Below are positions 46,318 through 54,925 of a stretch of DNA of 64,000 nt, in pieces. How positions within the stretch are numbered: position 1 is the first letter of the stretch; each line of letters opens with the position of its first letter. The DNA is taken from positions 62,001-126,000 of the forward strand of contig FONU01000010.1 in assembly GCA_900112995.1 (NCBI GenBank), read 5' to 3'. The translations under genes and the position numbers were made by a program. Source of the DNA: [Lactobacillus] rogosae. Lineage in GTDB: Bacteria > Bacillota > Clostridia > Lachnospirales > Lachnospiraceae. The notes beneath the pieces were generated by a model. It was not told the DNA's origin. It did no database searches and was given only the letters and a program-made list of their open reading frames with translations.

Positions 46318-48237
46318 TTACTTATTCTGTGTATGTCTTAATATATAATATGGTGTAAAATCATACTCCAAAGTATCAGGCTTTTCAACCTTTAACACTT
46401 CCCATTTTGATATGCAAGGGTGTGTCCTGGCATACAAGTCTTTCCTGTCAGCCTTCTCATATTTAAAGCCGTGTGTAATCATAAAGATATTCCATCTTCT
46501 ATGCTCTATACGCTCAAGTTCCTCTTTATCAGAAAATGTATATGCCTTCTTGTCACACACAAGCCATTTCTTAATGTCCTGATGAAGCGACTGTGCTATG
46601 CTTGATTCACGGTCAAATATGCTCATCTTATGCCAGGCAGCATTAAGCTTTGCCTGACTGCTCTCAACCGAAAGTGCTTCCTCTGATAACACATCTTCTA
46701 TCTTTAACATAAACTCATCGTTAAGAACCTTACCCTGCTTCTTATATTCATTTATAACATCATAAAGCACATTATATCTATGGTTAAACATCTTAGCTTC
46801 ATCGACAATATAATGGTCTGTGAGTGACTCATATGAGAATATATCCCTATTCTGTTCAATTGTGAACAAGTTCTTCTCATCATATATCTTGGAAATGTTG
46901 TTGCTGTCCTTCATTCTTATAACTACAGGAATGTTAATGCATTTATCGCCCTTCTTATAAAGAAGCTGCTTTAATTCAATAATCGTGTTAGCCATAGAAT
47001 GTGTGTCGCCCATAGCAACTACAAGATATGTAAAAGGCTTATCAGCATTACACTTCTTGAATATTTTATTAAACTGTAATGTTGTAGCATCTGTTTCCCA
47101 AAATCTTATTTTGATATGTCCGTCTATTCCAAATCTGTCATTATTCTCCTCAAATGGGAAATTTAACTCATAATATTCTGCTTTCTCACCTATAAATACA
47201 TCTTCAGCTACAAGCTTTAAACCATCAAGTGCATCTACACTGAAATTCTTCATAAATGAACCGATTATCGACTTCATATCCTTATCAAATACATCTATAC
47301 ATATATCAGACTCCGCTGTTAACACTGCCATATTAATCCCCTGTATAAGCGTACTCTGTCCGAACTCACCAAAGCCTATAATACCAAGATGAACATCATA
47401 ATCATCACCTGTATTAACCTGATATACAGGATGTTCCTTGAACATTTTATTAACTGCCATTCTGTTGACATCTATTATATTAAGGTCAAAATTCTTCTCC
47501 TCAAGTCTGTCATAATACTGCTTAATAAGCTGGCTCATTGAGTTATCACTACAGCTTAAATATATCTGCTTATATGAAGCATTATCTCCTGAGGGCTTCT
47601 GCAAGCTGTTGCATATACTTCCTATAACCTTAAGATATTCAATATTCTCCATCGCATTGTCATCACAAAGAATAATATCTGCATATTTAGTTATATCGAT
47701 TGTCTTCAATATATCTTCAATAGACATATCATCATACTTCTGTCTGTAATTTACGCCTTTATTCATATATTTAAGCTTAGCTTCTTCGGTCATTGCACCT
47801 GTCTCTATCGTAGTTATACGGCATTCCTTTGCAAGTCCGCTAATAAACTGCTTTTTATATGCTCCCTCACCTATAAGAAGAATTCTTTTCTTACCACGCT
47901 GGCTTAAAAGGCTTCTTACATAGCTTGCCGGCTTGCGGACAAGTATTGCCAAAGCACCTACAGTACATAAAGGTGCTATAATAACTGCTATGCAATACAC
48001 ATATGTAAGGATAATGGTGAACACTCCACCACCCGCAGTCTTAACATATTCAAGTGCATCTGCCTGGTCAATATCAGGGTCAATCTTGTATGCCTTAATC
48101 GCATTCTGGATATTAAGCATTACCTTAAGAAATGGACTTTCCACACTATGGTAATAGAATATACCCTCAAGTACACATATAACAAACACTGCTATAGCTG
48201 TATACCACAAATAATCCTTATATTTATTTCGTTTCAT
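46318..48237 (-). CDS. Membrane protein with TrkA-N-like and RyR domains
   Basis: This 639-residue protein has two N-terminal membrane helices (about 10-30 and 76-103). Two Rossmann-like segments follow: KKRILLIGEGAYKKQFISGL near 120 and VHLGIIGFGEFGQSTLIQGI near 285, like the NAD-binding TrkA-N domains that gate ion transport. The C-terminus (DKEELERIEHRRWNIF...KWEVL) matches the RyR domain found in ryanodine receptors and many bacterial proteins. The ATG at 48237 has a cgagga site. The role is unknown; a ligand-gated membrane regulator is plausible. Element C lies in its leader. Confidence 0.75.
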   Translation of the reverse strand: MKRNKYKDYLWYTAIAVFVICVLEGIFYYHSVESPFLKVMLNIQNAIKAYKIDPDIDQADALEYVKTAGGGVFTIILTYVYCIAVIIAPLCTVGALAILVRKPASYVRSLLSQRGKKRILLIGEGAYKKQFISGLAKECRITTIETGAMTEEAKLKYMNKGVNYRQKYDDMSIEDILKTIDITKYADIILCDDNAMENIEYLKVIGSICNSLQKPSGDNASYKQIYLSCSDNSMSQLIKQYYDRLEEKNFDLNIIDVNRMAVNKMFKEHPVYQVNTGDDYDVHLGIIGFGEFGQSTLIQGINMAVLTAESDICIDVFDKDMKSIIGSFMKNFSVDALDGLKLVAEDVFIGEKAEYYELNFPFEENNDRFGIDGHIKIRFWETDATTLQFNKIFKKCNADKPFTYLVVAMGDTHSMANTIIELKQLLYKKGDKCINIPVVIRMKDSNNISKIYDEKNLFTIEQNRDIFSYESLTDHYIVDEAKMFNHRYNVLYDVINEYKKQGKVLNDEFMLKIEDVLSEEALSVESSQAKLNAAWHKMSIFDRESSIAQSLHQDIKKWLVCDKKAYTFSDKEELERIEHRRWNIFMITHGFKYEKADRKDLYARTHPCISKWEVLKVEKPDTLEYDFTPYYILRHTQNK

Positions 48238-48344
48238 TCTGTCCTCGTTTCTTCGCACTTTTCATTCATTATTATTAATATAGTATTAGTGCTTGGTTTG
48301 TTATATTTATTATATAATTTTGGCTGTTTTTTTACAATATTGAT

Positions 48345-48436
48345 TTAAAAAAGAATGTGCAATGCACATTTCCTCTCCGGGTACAATTAACTGCGACAAA
48401 CTACAGCTTCATACAAGTGTGCATCACTGGCACATA
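48345..48436 (-). repeat. 87-nt conserved element, copy C
   Basis: This has the layout of copies A and B: tgtgcc-agtgat-gcaca hairpin, tgaagctgtagtt-tgtcg, ccgg and a last hairpin aatgtgc-att-gcacatt followed by ctttttt on the minus strand. It lies 108 bases before the TrkA-N/RyR gene. The central gtcg/cgac pairing seen in A and B is not kept here. Confidence 0.7.
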
Positions 48437-48508
48437 AAAAGCCCAGCATATTTTAAGATGTAATGTCAGCTTTCTGACTATACTGCTTAAATATACTGGA
48501 CTTTTTAT
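48436..48508 (-). terminator. Nested terminator of the SPFH operon
   Basis: The outer stem of about 21 bp (48436-48457 with 48485-48506) holds an inner hairpin gtcag-cttt-ctgac (48465-48478). On the minus strand it ends in ggctttttat. The spacer 48509-48612 holds repeated short gactg/actctg motifs only. Confidence 0.75.
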
Positions 48509-48612
48509 GTGTTAATCTAAAAATTTAATGTGTTAATTTAACAGATTGATTTTCACTCTGCCACTTTAATCTTTGCCCTAACGGATTAATCTTTACTCTG
48601 ACATATCAATTT

Positions 48613-49725
48613 TTATTTGACTGCATCAAGTAAGTAATTATATCTTTCCATTTTACCATCTAATAAATCAAATATAAATTTCTCTGAGTTGTCTGATACC
48701 TGATCATAATCTTTCATACCATCAAACTCACCTTCAAGATAACCTTCCATAAACTTATTCTTATTCTTAAGATTATCTAATACAATATTGTAATTATCTA
48801 AATCTATGCAATAACGCATAACTGCCTGAACCTGTGATTCCATATCCTCGATTATCGGAGCAAATTGCTGTTCGGCAGCATTATCCCATTCAACGCCCTC
48901 AGCTTTAGCGTTACTAAAACTTCTTCCTATGAATTTACCACCGAATTTTAAAACAAGTACAACACCAGCAACGCCTAATACCTTGCCAAGCCAGTCTCCT
49001 GATGCAAAGAAATACCATACGCATACTGCTAAAAGTGCAAGCACAATAATAGCTGGAATAAATGCCTTCGTCTTGTCCTTCTTCTTTTCTTTCTTTACAA
49101 TATCTCTCTGTGAATCTAAATCTTTTCTCATTGACTCAAAGCCTTCAAGTAATTCCTTTATGCTGTCCTCAATATCTTTTTTACCATACTCTGCACATTT
49201 CTTAATAAATGCAGTTACATTATCAATTATTCCTGTTTTATCGGAATCAGGACAATCTAAAGCTCTGCTTATAAAACCATTTCCATAGAAAAATGACTGA
49301 CTTCCCATTTCTTTATCATCATCATCAAAATAATTGCCATCACATACGAATAAAGCATACCTGTCAACAGCTTCAAAATCTCCTGTAAGAGCTCTATATA
49401 AGCCATACCAGGCCTTTGACTTATCAGGATTTTCTTGTGTTGCTTTATCATAAAGGTCACTGGCTATATCCCAGTCTTTTTTCTTTAAATGCTGTTCGGC
49501 TTTTTCAATTATTGCATCAGGATCTATATTATTGCTATTCATAAGCTTACTGATATCATCTTTTAAATCTTGATGCATACTGCTTATATGCTCATCTGTC
49601 TTTCTGAATTCCTTTGAATGATTATGTATTAAAAACACATTATCACACGCCATACAAGCATACTTTTCTTCTGTTAACTCTTTAACCTGTTCACTTCCGC
49701 AATTTGGGCATTTTATCGCCTTCAT
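48613..49725 (-). CDS. Zinc-ribbon, TPR-like membrane protein (YdjG-like)
   Basis: This 370-residue protein has an N-terminal zinc ribbon (CPNCGSE...CMACD, residues 6-27), then a helical region with a TPR-like repeat (WDIASDLYDKATQENPDKSKAWYGLYRAL, about 85-113) and two close membrane helices near 212-245. The rest is helical. The order of domains and its place after an SPFH protein resemble YdjG of the Bacillus ydjGHI cluster; the match is by architecture and context, not proven by sequence. It is the last gene of the operon. Confidence 0.65.
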   Translation of the reverse strand: MKAIKCPNCGSEQVKELTEEKYACMACDNVFLIHNHSKEFRKTDEHISSMHQDLKDDISKLMNSNNIDPDAIIEKAEQHLKKKDWDIASDLYDKATQENPDKSKAWYGLYRALTGDFEAVDRYALFVCDGNYFDDDDKEMGSQSFFYGNGFISRALDCPDSDKTGIIDNVTAFIKKCAEYGKKDIEDSIKELLEGFESMRKDLDSQRDIVKKEKKKDKTKAFIPAIIVLALLAVCVWYFFASGDWLGKVLGVAGVVLVLKFGGKFIGRSFSNAKAEGVEWDNAAEQQFAPIIEDMESQVQAVMRYCIDLDNYNIVLDNLKNKNKFMEGYLEGEFDGMKDYDQVSDNSEKFIFDLLDGKMERYNYLLDAVK

Positions 49726-49729
49726 ATCT

Positions 49730-50305
49730 TTACTGCTCCTTTGTATTCTTTATTTTTCTTATATCAAGCTGTTTAACAATCTCATTACATTTTGCTTCAA
49801 ATAAAGTATTATCTGTAATATCAGCTAACTCAGCTATCAACCCTTTAATTCTTAAATTCTCCTCTATAGCCTTTGGAGAACTCACCGGATTTTCATATCT
49901 CATTCTCTCGTAAAGCTTGTCTATATTCGCTTTATTGGCTGTATCCTGTACATTAACCCTGCATATTTCCAAATCTTTAATTAATTCTTTAAAATCCTGT
50001 ATAGATTGCTTCTCTTTATTATCTACATCTTCTATATACTTATTGCTTCCCCACAAAATCATCTCAAATATTACAAATCCTAACAGTATAGCCGCCTGTA
50101 TAAGATAAGAATAAATGCTGTATCTTTCTGGAAACTTTGAACAGAATTTAAAAAATACATATAACTGGACTACCATATATGCCACACTGTAATAAAGCAT
50201 TGGCATCTTTAGTGCTGCTTTTTTCTTATCCTGCTTGTGATACACATACCAGCTAAATACCGGTTGTATCAGTAATGCGATAATACAAAATATATATTTC
50301 ATCAT
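49730..50305 (-). CDS. Small membrane protein of the SPFH operon (YdjH-like)
   Basis: This 191-residue protein has three hydrophobic helices in the first 100 residues and a charged helical tail. The ATG at 50305 has ggag at six bases and overlaps the stop of the SPFH gene (ATGA), which indicates tight coupling; a start at 50335 would lack a ribosome site. It lies between the SPFH and zinc-ribbon genes, the position of YdjH in Bacillus. The function is unknown; membrane anchoring of the SPFH partner is a reasonable guess. Confidence 0.65.
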   Translation of the reverse strand: MMKYIFCIIALLIQPVFSWYVYHKQDKKKAALKMPMLYYSVAYMVVQLYVFFKFCSKFPERYSIYSYLIQAAILLGFVIFEMILWGSNKYIEDVDNKEKQSIQDFKELIKDLEICRVNVQDTANKANIDKLYERMRYENPVSSPKAIEENLRIKGLIAELADITDNTLFEAKCNEIVKQLDIRKIKNTKEQ

Positions 50306-51477
50306 ACATTTCTCCTTGTTCCGCAGTTCATACAAAACTGTGCATTAGCCGGCATAACTGCTCCACATTCCTGACAATACACTTCTTTAGGAGTGACCTT
50401 CTCACCACAATTCATACAGAACTTAGCCCCCTGTGGCAGTGGGCTGTTACATTTACTGCACACCAGCGAAGCCCCCTGCGTATTCATTGAATCACCCTGT
50501 ACGCCCATTGTGCCACCCTGCATATTCATTGCTGAATTCTGCATTGTGTTATTGGCATTTACTGCCGCTTCCATATTTCCTTTAAGCATATCGCCCATTG
50601 AAAATGCAAGTGGAATCTGTGCCATCATATTAGCTGGATTGCCTGCAAAACCCTCATTTTCTGCAAATGCCTTGCTGACATTAAACTGCTGTTCCTGCTG
50701 CCAGTTGTAGCCTTGTATCTCTCGTGATTTAGCAAGTCCCTGTGCCTCAATAACAGCCGCATCCCTGTTACCCATAGCTTCAAAACGCTTCTGTGCCATA
50801 CTATTATCCAGATTCTTTAACTCAATTAAATCATCTTCATTAATATTAACTGCTGATAAGAAAAAATTAAGAATTTGAATTCCATATTCTGCTATATCAT
50901 CTCTTATAAGCCCAGCAACATTTTCAGAAATATCATTCAAATGCTGGTTAAATTCATTGTAGCTGTACCTGCTAAGTTCCACTGCTATACAATTCTTAAC
51001 CCTTGTAACTATCAAATCCTTAAAATATTTCTGGATATTTGCTGTAGACATTTCCTGTTCTGTTCCAACAAGATTAATCAGAAGCTTTCGTCCATCAATT
51101 ATCTTAAGCCCAAATGAACCGCTTGCTCCTGCACTATAACTATAGCCATAATTAGGGTCTTTTACTGTAACCTGGCTTGGTGTTCCCCAAGGTATATCCA
51201 TCATTGTTGCAAGATTAATGAAGTATACTTCTGTGTGAAATGGAGATACTCCACCTGTAACAAGATTTCTAAGCTTTGAAATTAATGGAATATTCTTAGT
51301 TTCCAATGTGTAACGTCCAGCCTTGAAACTATCTAATGCCTGTCCATCACTGAAAAAAACTGCTTCCTGTGACTCGTGTACAATAAGCTGTGATAATGTA
51401 TTAAAATCCTCCGCAGGATGCTTATATATAAGAATGTCATTATCACCTTCATATTTAATAACTTCCTGTATTGCCAT
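50302..51477 (-). CDS. SPFH/band-7 protein with two zinc ribbons (YdjI-like)
   Basis: This 391-residue protein has an SPFH domain (about 20-230, starting IKYEGDNDILIYKHPAEDFNTLSQLIVHESQEAVFF-like), a helical stretch with Gln-rich coiled coil, a Met/Asn/Gly-rich linker (about 300-335) and two zinc ribbons at the end: CSKCNSPLPQGAKFCMNCGE and CQECGAVMPANAQFCMNCGT. This matches the YdjI/'virion core protein' group linked to membrane stress in Bacillus, there together with PspA. No PspA gene is seen here. It is the first gene of a three-gene operon, opposite an XRE regulator. Confidence 0.85.
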   Translation of the reverse strand: MAIQEVIKYEGDNDILIYKHPAEDFNTLSQLIVHESQEAVFFSDGQALDSFKAGRYTLETKNIPLISKLRNLVTGGVSPFHTEVYFINLATMMDIPWGTPSQVTVKDPNYGYSYSAGASGSFGLKIIDGRKLLINLVGTEQEMSTANIQKYFKDLIVTRVKNCIAVELSRYSYNEFNQHLNDISENVAGLIRDDIAEYGIQILNFFLSAVNINEDDLIELKNLDNSMAQKRFEAMGNRDAAVIEAQGLAKSREIQGYNWQQEQQFNVSKAFAENEGFAGNPANMMAQIPLAFSMGDMLKGNMEAAVNANNTMQNSAMNMQGGTMGVQGDSMNTQGASLVCSKCNSPLPQGAKFCMNCGEKVTPKEVYCQECGAVMPANAQFCMNCGTRRNV

Positions 51478-51510
51478 TTATTTTCTCCTGTAAAATACGT
51501 ACTTTTTGCT

Positions 51511-51585
51511 AAGTATAGCACATAACTTCCATTTTGGATACTATTTTCTTCTATTTTGGATACTTTTTTCTTCCTTATTGGATAC
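51511..51585 (-). promoter_or_regulatory. SPFH operon promoter with three 22-bp-spaced direct repeats
   Basis: The minus-strand extended -10 TGCTATACT (51512-51520) lies about 35 bases before the SPFH start. Upstream, the repeat attttggatac occurs at 51531 and 51553, with a variant ttattggatac at 51575; the period is exactly 22 bases. The first repeat covers the -35 position. Two-turn spacing puts all copies on one DNA face, as for cooperative binding by the divergent XRE regulator. Confidence 0.65.
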
Positions 51586-51686
51586 AATTTTTAATGTGTG
51601 TTAATAAATTTCCAGCCATATTAATATATGGATTTTATAAATCCACCATTATTTACCTATATTTAGTACCTGAGGATTGGAGCTAT

Positions 51687-51929
51687 ATGTCAGAACGAAT
51701 TAACCAGCACTTAAATCCACTTGTTGGAAATAATATAAGAAGACTCCGCAAGGAACGTGGACTGAAAGCAACTGAGGTTATTGCCAAGCTCCAGCTTGAA
51801 AATGTCAATGTAACAACCGGCATTTTCAGTAAAGTAGAAAATGGCTACAACAACCCTACAGTTGATATGCTTGTCGCCCTTACCAAAATATTTGAGTGCG
51901 ATTTCAATGAATTTTTTAAAACAGAGTGA
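51687..51929 (+). CDS. XRE-family HTH regulator
   Basis: This is an 80-residue protein that is almost only a Cro/CI helix-turn-helix (NNIRRLRKERGLKATEVIAKLQ... IFSKVENGYNNPTVDMLVALTKIFECDFNEF). The ATG at 51687 has ggag at five bases; the upstream in-frame extension is AT-rich and not protein-like. It is divergent from the SPFH operon, and three repeated sites lie between the two genes, so it is the likely regulator of that operon. Confidence 0.88.
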   Translation: MSERINQHLNPLVGNNIRRLRKERGLKATEVIAKLQLENVNVTTGIFSKVENGYNNPTVDMLVALTKIFECDFNEFFKTE

Positions 51930-51977
51930 GAACAATTCTACTATATGATTATATATGTGGATTGTTCTCACTTTTTT
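51925..51977. terminator. Bidirectional terminator after the XRE gene
   Basis: A perfect 12-bp stem, agtgagaacaat (51925-51936) with attgttctcact (51961-51972), is followed by tttttt. It includes the XRE stop codon and may also serve the convergent gene at 52051. Confidence 0.8.
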
Positions 51978-52050
51978 GTACAGTAACACTCTGCCTTAAT
52001 AATGGAGCGTGCTCTGTTTCCAAGCTTTGTCTGCACTCTGTCTTCGTACC

Positions 52051-52665
52051 TTAATCTACGCTCTTCTGTCCTAAATCTTTCTCCTTCTTTAGATACACAA
52101 CACCGGCATATATACGCTCTATTGGTCTTAACACAGTTTCTATAAATTCTATATCCTCATCTATAATATCTACAAGTTCATTACTACCATCTGATGTGCT
52201 TTCTATCTTTAGTACTACAAGATTTCCTGCAAATATTCTCTCAGGCTTTAAACTTTCCAAATCGTTATTACTTATTTTATTGTGAACTGTATTTTTAACA
52301 TCTGCTGATTTTTTATCTGTTTCATTATTAACTGGAAGTCTGTAAAATGCCCTGTTAAGCGTTCTGCCCTGCACTACTGCATCTTTTTCAGCTATTAGTA
52401 ACAGACTGTCATTCAGCCACACAATATCAAGTTCATCTGTACCGCAGCCTTCATCAATATTTTTACTGTCAATTCTTCTATCAGCACATTTACATAAGAT
52501 ATATTTTCTTACATATGATAATTTATCGCCTGTCCATTCTGTGTAACCTTTGTATACAACGCCATTCTGTGCACACATATAATATGCCTTTATCATCTTA
52601 GTGAGTGTTCTCTTAGAAATCCTTCCATTCATCATCTGATAAATCATCTTGCATATCCTCGTCAT
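52051..52665 (-). CDS. Protein of unknown function
   Basis: This protein of up to 204 residues has no motif I recognise. It is charged, with no membrane helix or signal, and a short Lys/Asn/Asp-rich linker in the middle. The start is uncertain. The ATG at 52665 has an aggag very close (three bases) and would overlap the gene upstream by 53 bases; the ATG at 52596 would begin just after that gene's stop but has no clear ribosome site. It is cotranscribed with the gene at 52613. Confidence 0.6.
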   Translation of the reverse strand: MTRICKMIYQMMNGRISKRTLTKMIKAYYMCAQNGVVYKGYTEWTGDKLSYVRKYILCKCADRRIDSKNIDEGCGTDELDIVWLNDSLLLIAEKDAVVQGRTLNRAFYRLPVNNETDKKSADVKNTVHNKISNNDLESLKPERIFAGNLVVLKIESTSDGSNELVDIIDEDIEFIETVLRPIERIYAGVVYLKKEKDLGQKSVD

Positions 52666-53191
52666 ATTCTCCTGAATGTGATGGCTTTCCGCCTATCAAC
52701 TCCTCAGTATTATTATCTGCAGCTGGTCCACAGACACGACCCATAGTGTTGAATACGTCAGCCGTTGTCAGACAGAAATTATTACCTATGCCAGGTATAA
52801 CCATATTGGTTGTTGCATGAAAACCGTCAAGGCAATAAGGCTTGGACTTTCCCTCATCAAATACTGTATCTGCAATAATAGAAGTCTTTGGCTGATAGTC
52901 ATACACTGAAATATCTACATAGCCTTTAGTAAGAAGCATATCCAGAATTCTCTGCACCTCACTATACTGAAGATTTCCGACCAATACAGCATCTTCATTT
53001 ACTGCAAATACCGATATATCATCATCTCTGCCATCTTTTAACTTAAACAGAATACCTGTTATATCTTCTTTGCTGCTATTTGCCTTTGCTACCATACGCA
53101 GTGTATCTCCATTAAATGTAAATCTTTTTTCAACTATTGGTTCTGCCTTTTTAATCTCTCTAACTGCTCCATTGTTTAATTTAACTACCAT
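52613..53191 (-). CDS. Protein of unknown function
   Basis: This 192-residue acidic soluble protein is not one I recognise. It has beta-rich stretches in its first half, GFHATTNMVIPGIGNNFCLTTADVFNTMG near residue 130 and an acidic tail. The start at 53191 has ggagg at five bases. The upstream DNA contains a second copy of that ribosome-site region with a palindromic insertion between the two copies. It overlaps the gene at 52051, so the two form an operon. Confidence 0.6.
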   Translation of the reverse strand: MVVKLNNGAVREIKKAEPIVEKRFTFNGDTLRMVAKANSSKEDITGILFKLKDGRDDDISVFAVNEDAVLVGNLQYSEVQRILDMLLTKGYVDISVYDYQPKTSIIADTVFDEGKSKPYCLDGFHATTNMVIPGIGNNFCLTTADVFNTMGRVCGPAADNNTEELIGGKPSHSGEYDEDMQDDLSDDEWKDF

Positions 53192-53195
53192 AATG

Positions 53196-53294
53196 TCCTC
53201 CATTCTTGCGCTGCTTCTAAGCGCATCTCAAGTTTGTGCAAAGCACAAATCCTGCGTGTGAAAAATCTTATTTTTCACACTATCCTCCATTCTT
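53196..53294. repeat. Palindromic element between duplicated ribosome-site sequence
   Basis: The 12-base sequence tcctccattctt occurs at 53196-53207 and 53283-53294. Between them are 75 bases made of palindromes: gcgct...agcgc, tttgtgc-aa-gcacaaa and gtgtgaaaaat-ctt-atttttcacac. The duplicated flanks look like a target-site duplication around a small inserted element. A further palindrome tacctgttataacaggta follows (53295-53312). The spacer 53313-53388 shows nothing else. Confidence 0.6.
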
Positions 53295-53388
53295 ACCTGT
53301 TATAACAGGTACTTAAATTGATTATCAGCTATACAGCCTTTATCTTATCTTTAGGAACTCTCTTTCCTATCGACAATTGAAGCATAAT

Positions 53389-53425
53389 AAAAAGCAGCCT
53401 GATTTTCCAAGCCGCTTTTTTTAAT
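53389..53425 (-). terminator. Terminator after the methylase-like gene
   Basis: A stem of seven A-T/G-C pairs plus a GC extension (aaaaagcagc with gccgcttttttt) with T-runs on either strand. Confidence 0.55.
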
Positions 53426-53491
53426 CTTTAAAATATGCTATTTTACTGTATCTGCAATTTCAAAAAAATTCTTCATCGCATAAATTCACTA

Positions 53492-54925
53492 TCAGAACAT
53501 TTTCCAATGGGAATTTCTTATAAATTTGTCTATAAATTCAGGCATTGTCATTTTCCTTATATGTCCGCCATCACGAAACCCAACATCGTATTTGTCCATA
53601 AATGCCCTGTCGTCTGCCTCACTGCAATCTATATCCGTTATAAACGCTATGCTCTGTGGTCTGTTTCTGTCTTTATCACGATATACATAGACATATAATG
53701 GTTTAACATTGTGCATATTGAGCATTTCCCTATATATAACTTCAAGTGTTACATCATTCTCATAGTCAGCTTCTTTGCTTGAAAGCCTGTAATAAGGGCT
53801 ATTCTCATTCTGGTTCTCAACATAAGTCTTCCAAGTCATAATCCAGTTGCCACGGTAGGTCTTAAGAACCTTAAGTATATCCATCATATGAGCACCGCTA
53901 AACTCAAATCTTTTATATTCCCTTATATATTTTGGCATATCTATATAAAGAAACTGCCTGTCAAATTGAAAATCAAGCCCCTGCTTAACTATGCTTGTGG
54001 AGATGCTTTCTATATTAAGATAATCAGCTTCTATAAGATGCAAATGTATTTTCTTTACATACATATCAGCAAATTTGCAGAAATCCTCTTTGCTTAATCC
54101 ACATAACTGCTTTATCCTGCTTCTGGACATTTTCGTATCATCAAGATATGAAGATATATCGTCTACAACAAGCTTTCCGTCTTTATATGAATAAGTCTTC
54201 TCAAGCTTAGAATCAAGCCAGTATTCAGTCCGCAGACAATTGCACATAAAATACCTTGCCGCAAGCGTGTATTCATCATAACCTGTTGCACTCCAGTCCT
54301 GATATACACTAAACAGTGCAAGCCACTGGTTAATCTTGGATATCAGCACTTCCTTCTGCTTCTCGATACCCATCACTTCTATTGTCTTAGTAAATGCTTT
54401 GATGTGCTTGTATACTTTAACTGGTTTTTTCAATGCATTCTGAAACTGCACAAGCTGGTGATAATTCCTGCGTGCTAAAAGAACAATTCTGTTAGAATAT
54501 CCATTTGCACAAAACAGCGGAACAAGTCCCATTTTGCCGAACATATCGAAAAATGTATCCGTCCTCTGGTCTGCCTGACTTATAATATAATGCAGCATTC
54601 CACGGTATATCTCATTACACTCAACCTCAGCATAATTATGTGGTATATGCAGATTATGGTAAACCTGCTGTCTAAGCTTCATATCAGGTGAATACATATT
54701 CCAATACTTCTCCTTAAAGACGTCCTTAGGAAGCCCCAGATATTCAAGAAGCTGTGTCTGAGTATAAGTGTTATCTTTGCTCGCAAGCTGCTTACATATA
54801 ATTGAATACACCTGCCTTTTCAGTTCCATTGGGAAATCCGTATAACCTGTATGTCTGCTTCTTAATTCACTTATTATATTCTTAACATCTTCGTACAAAT
54901 GTATATTCACTCCTTGTGTACACAC
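53492..54925 (-). CDS. DNA adenine methylase-like protein without the catalytic motif
   Basis: This 477-residue protein resembles the Dam/D12 class of N6-adenine methylases in layout: FFDMFGKMGLVPLF near residues 125-138 corresponds to the SAM-binding FxGxG region, VLLARRNYHQLVQFQNALKKP near 150 to the 'DxNxxLVNFYxxLKxxP' block, and QFLYIDMPKYIREY near 325 to the region holding DPPY. Here that motif reads DMPK, so methylation is not expected. I infer a methylase fold reused for DNA binding or structure. The GTG start overlaps the stop of the phosphatase gene by one base; a TTG at 54898 behind aaggag is possible. Confidence 0.5.
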   Translation of the reverse strand: MCTQGVNIHLYEDVKNIISELRSRHTGYTDFPMELKRQVYSIICKQLASKDNTYTQTQLLEYLGLPKDVFKEKYWNMYSPDMKLRQQVYHNLHIPHNYAEVECNEIYRGMLHYIISQADQRTDTFFDMFGKMGLVPLFCANGYSNRIVLLARRNYHQLVQFQNALKKPVKVYKHIKAFTKTIEVMGIEKQKEVLISKINQWLALFSVYQDWSATGYDEYTLAARYFMCNCLRTEYWLDSKLEKTYSYKDGKLVVDDISSYLDDTKMSRSRIKQLCGLSKEDFCKFADMYVKKIHLHLIEADYLNIESISTSIVKQGLDFQFDRQFLYIDMPKYIREYKRFEFSGAHMMDILKVLKTYRGNWIMTWKTYVENQNENSPYYRLSSKEADYENDVTLEVIYREMLNMHNVKPLYVYVYRDKDRNRPQSIAFITDIDCSEADDRAFMDKYDVGFRDGGHIRKMTMPEFIDKFIRNSHWKMF

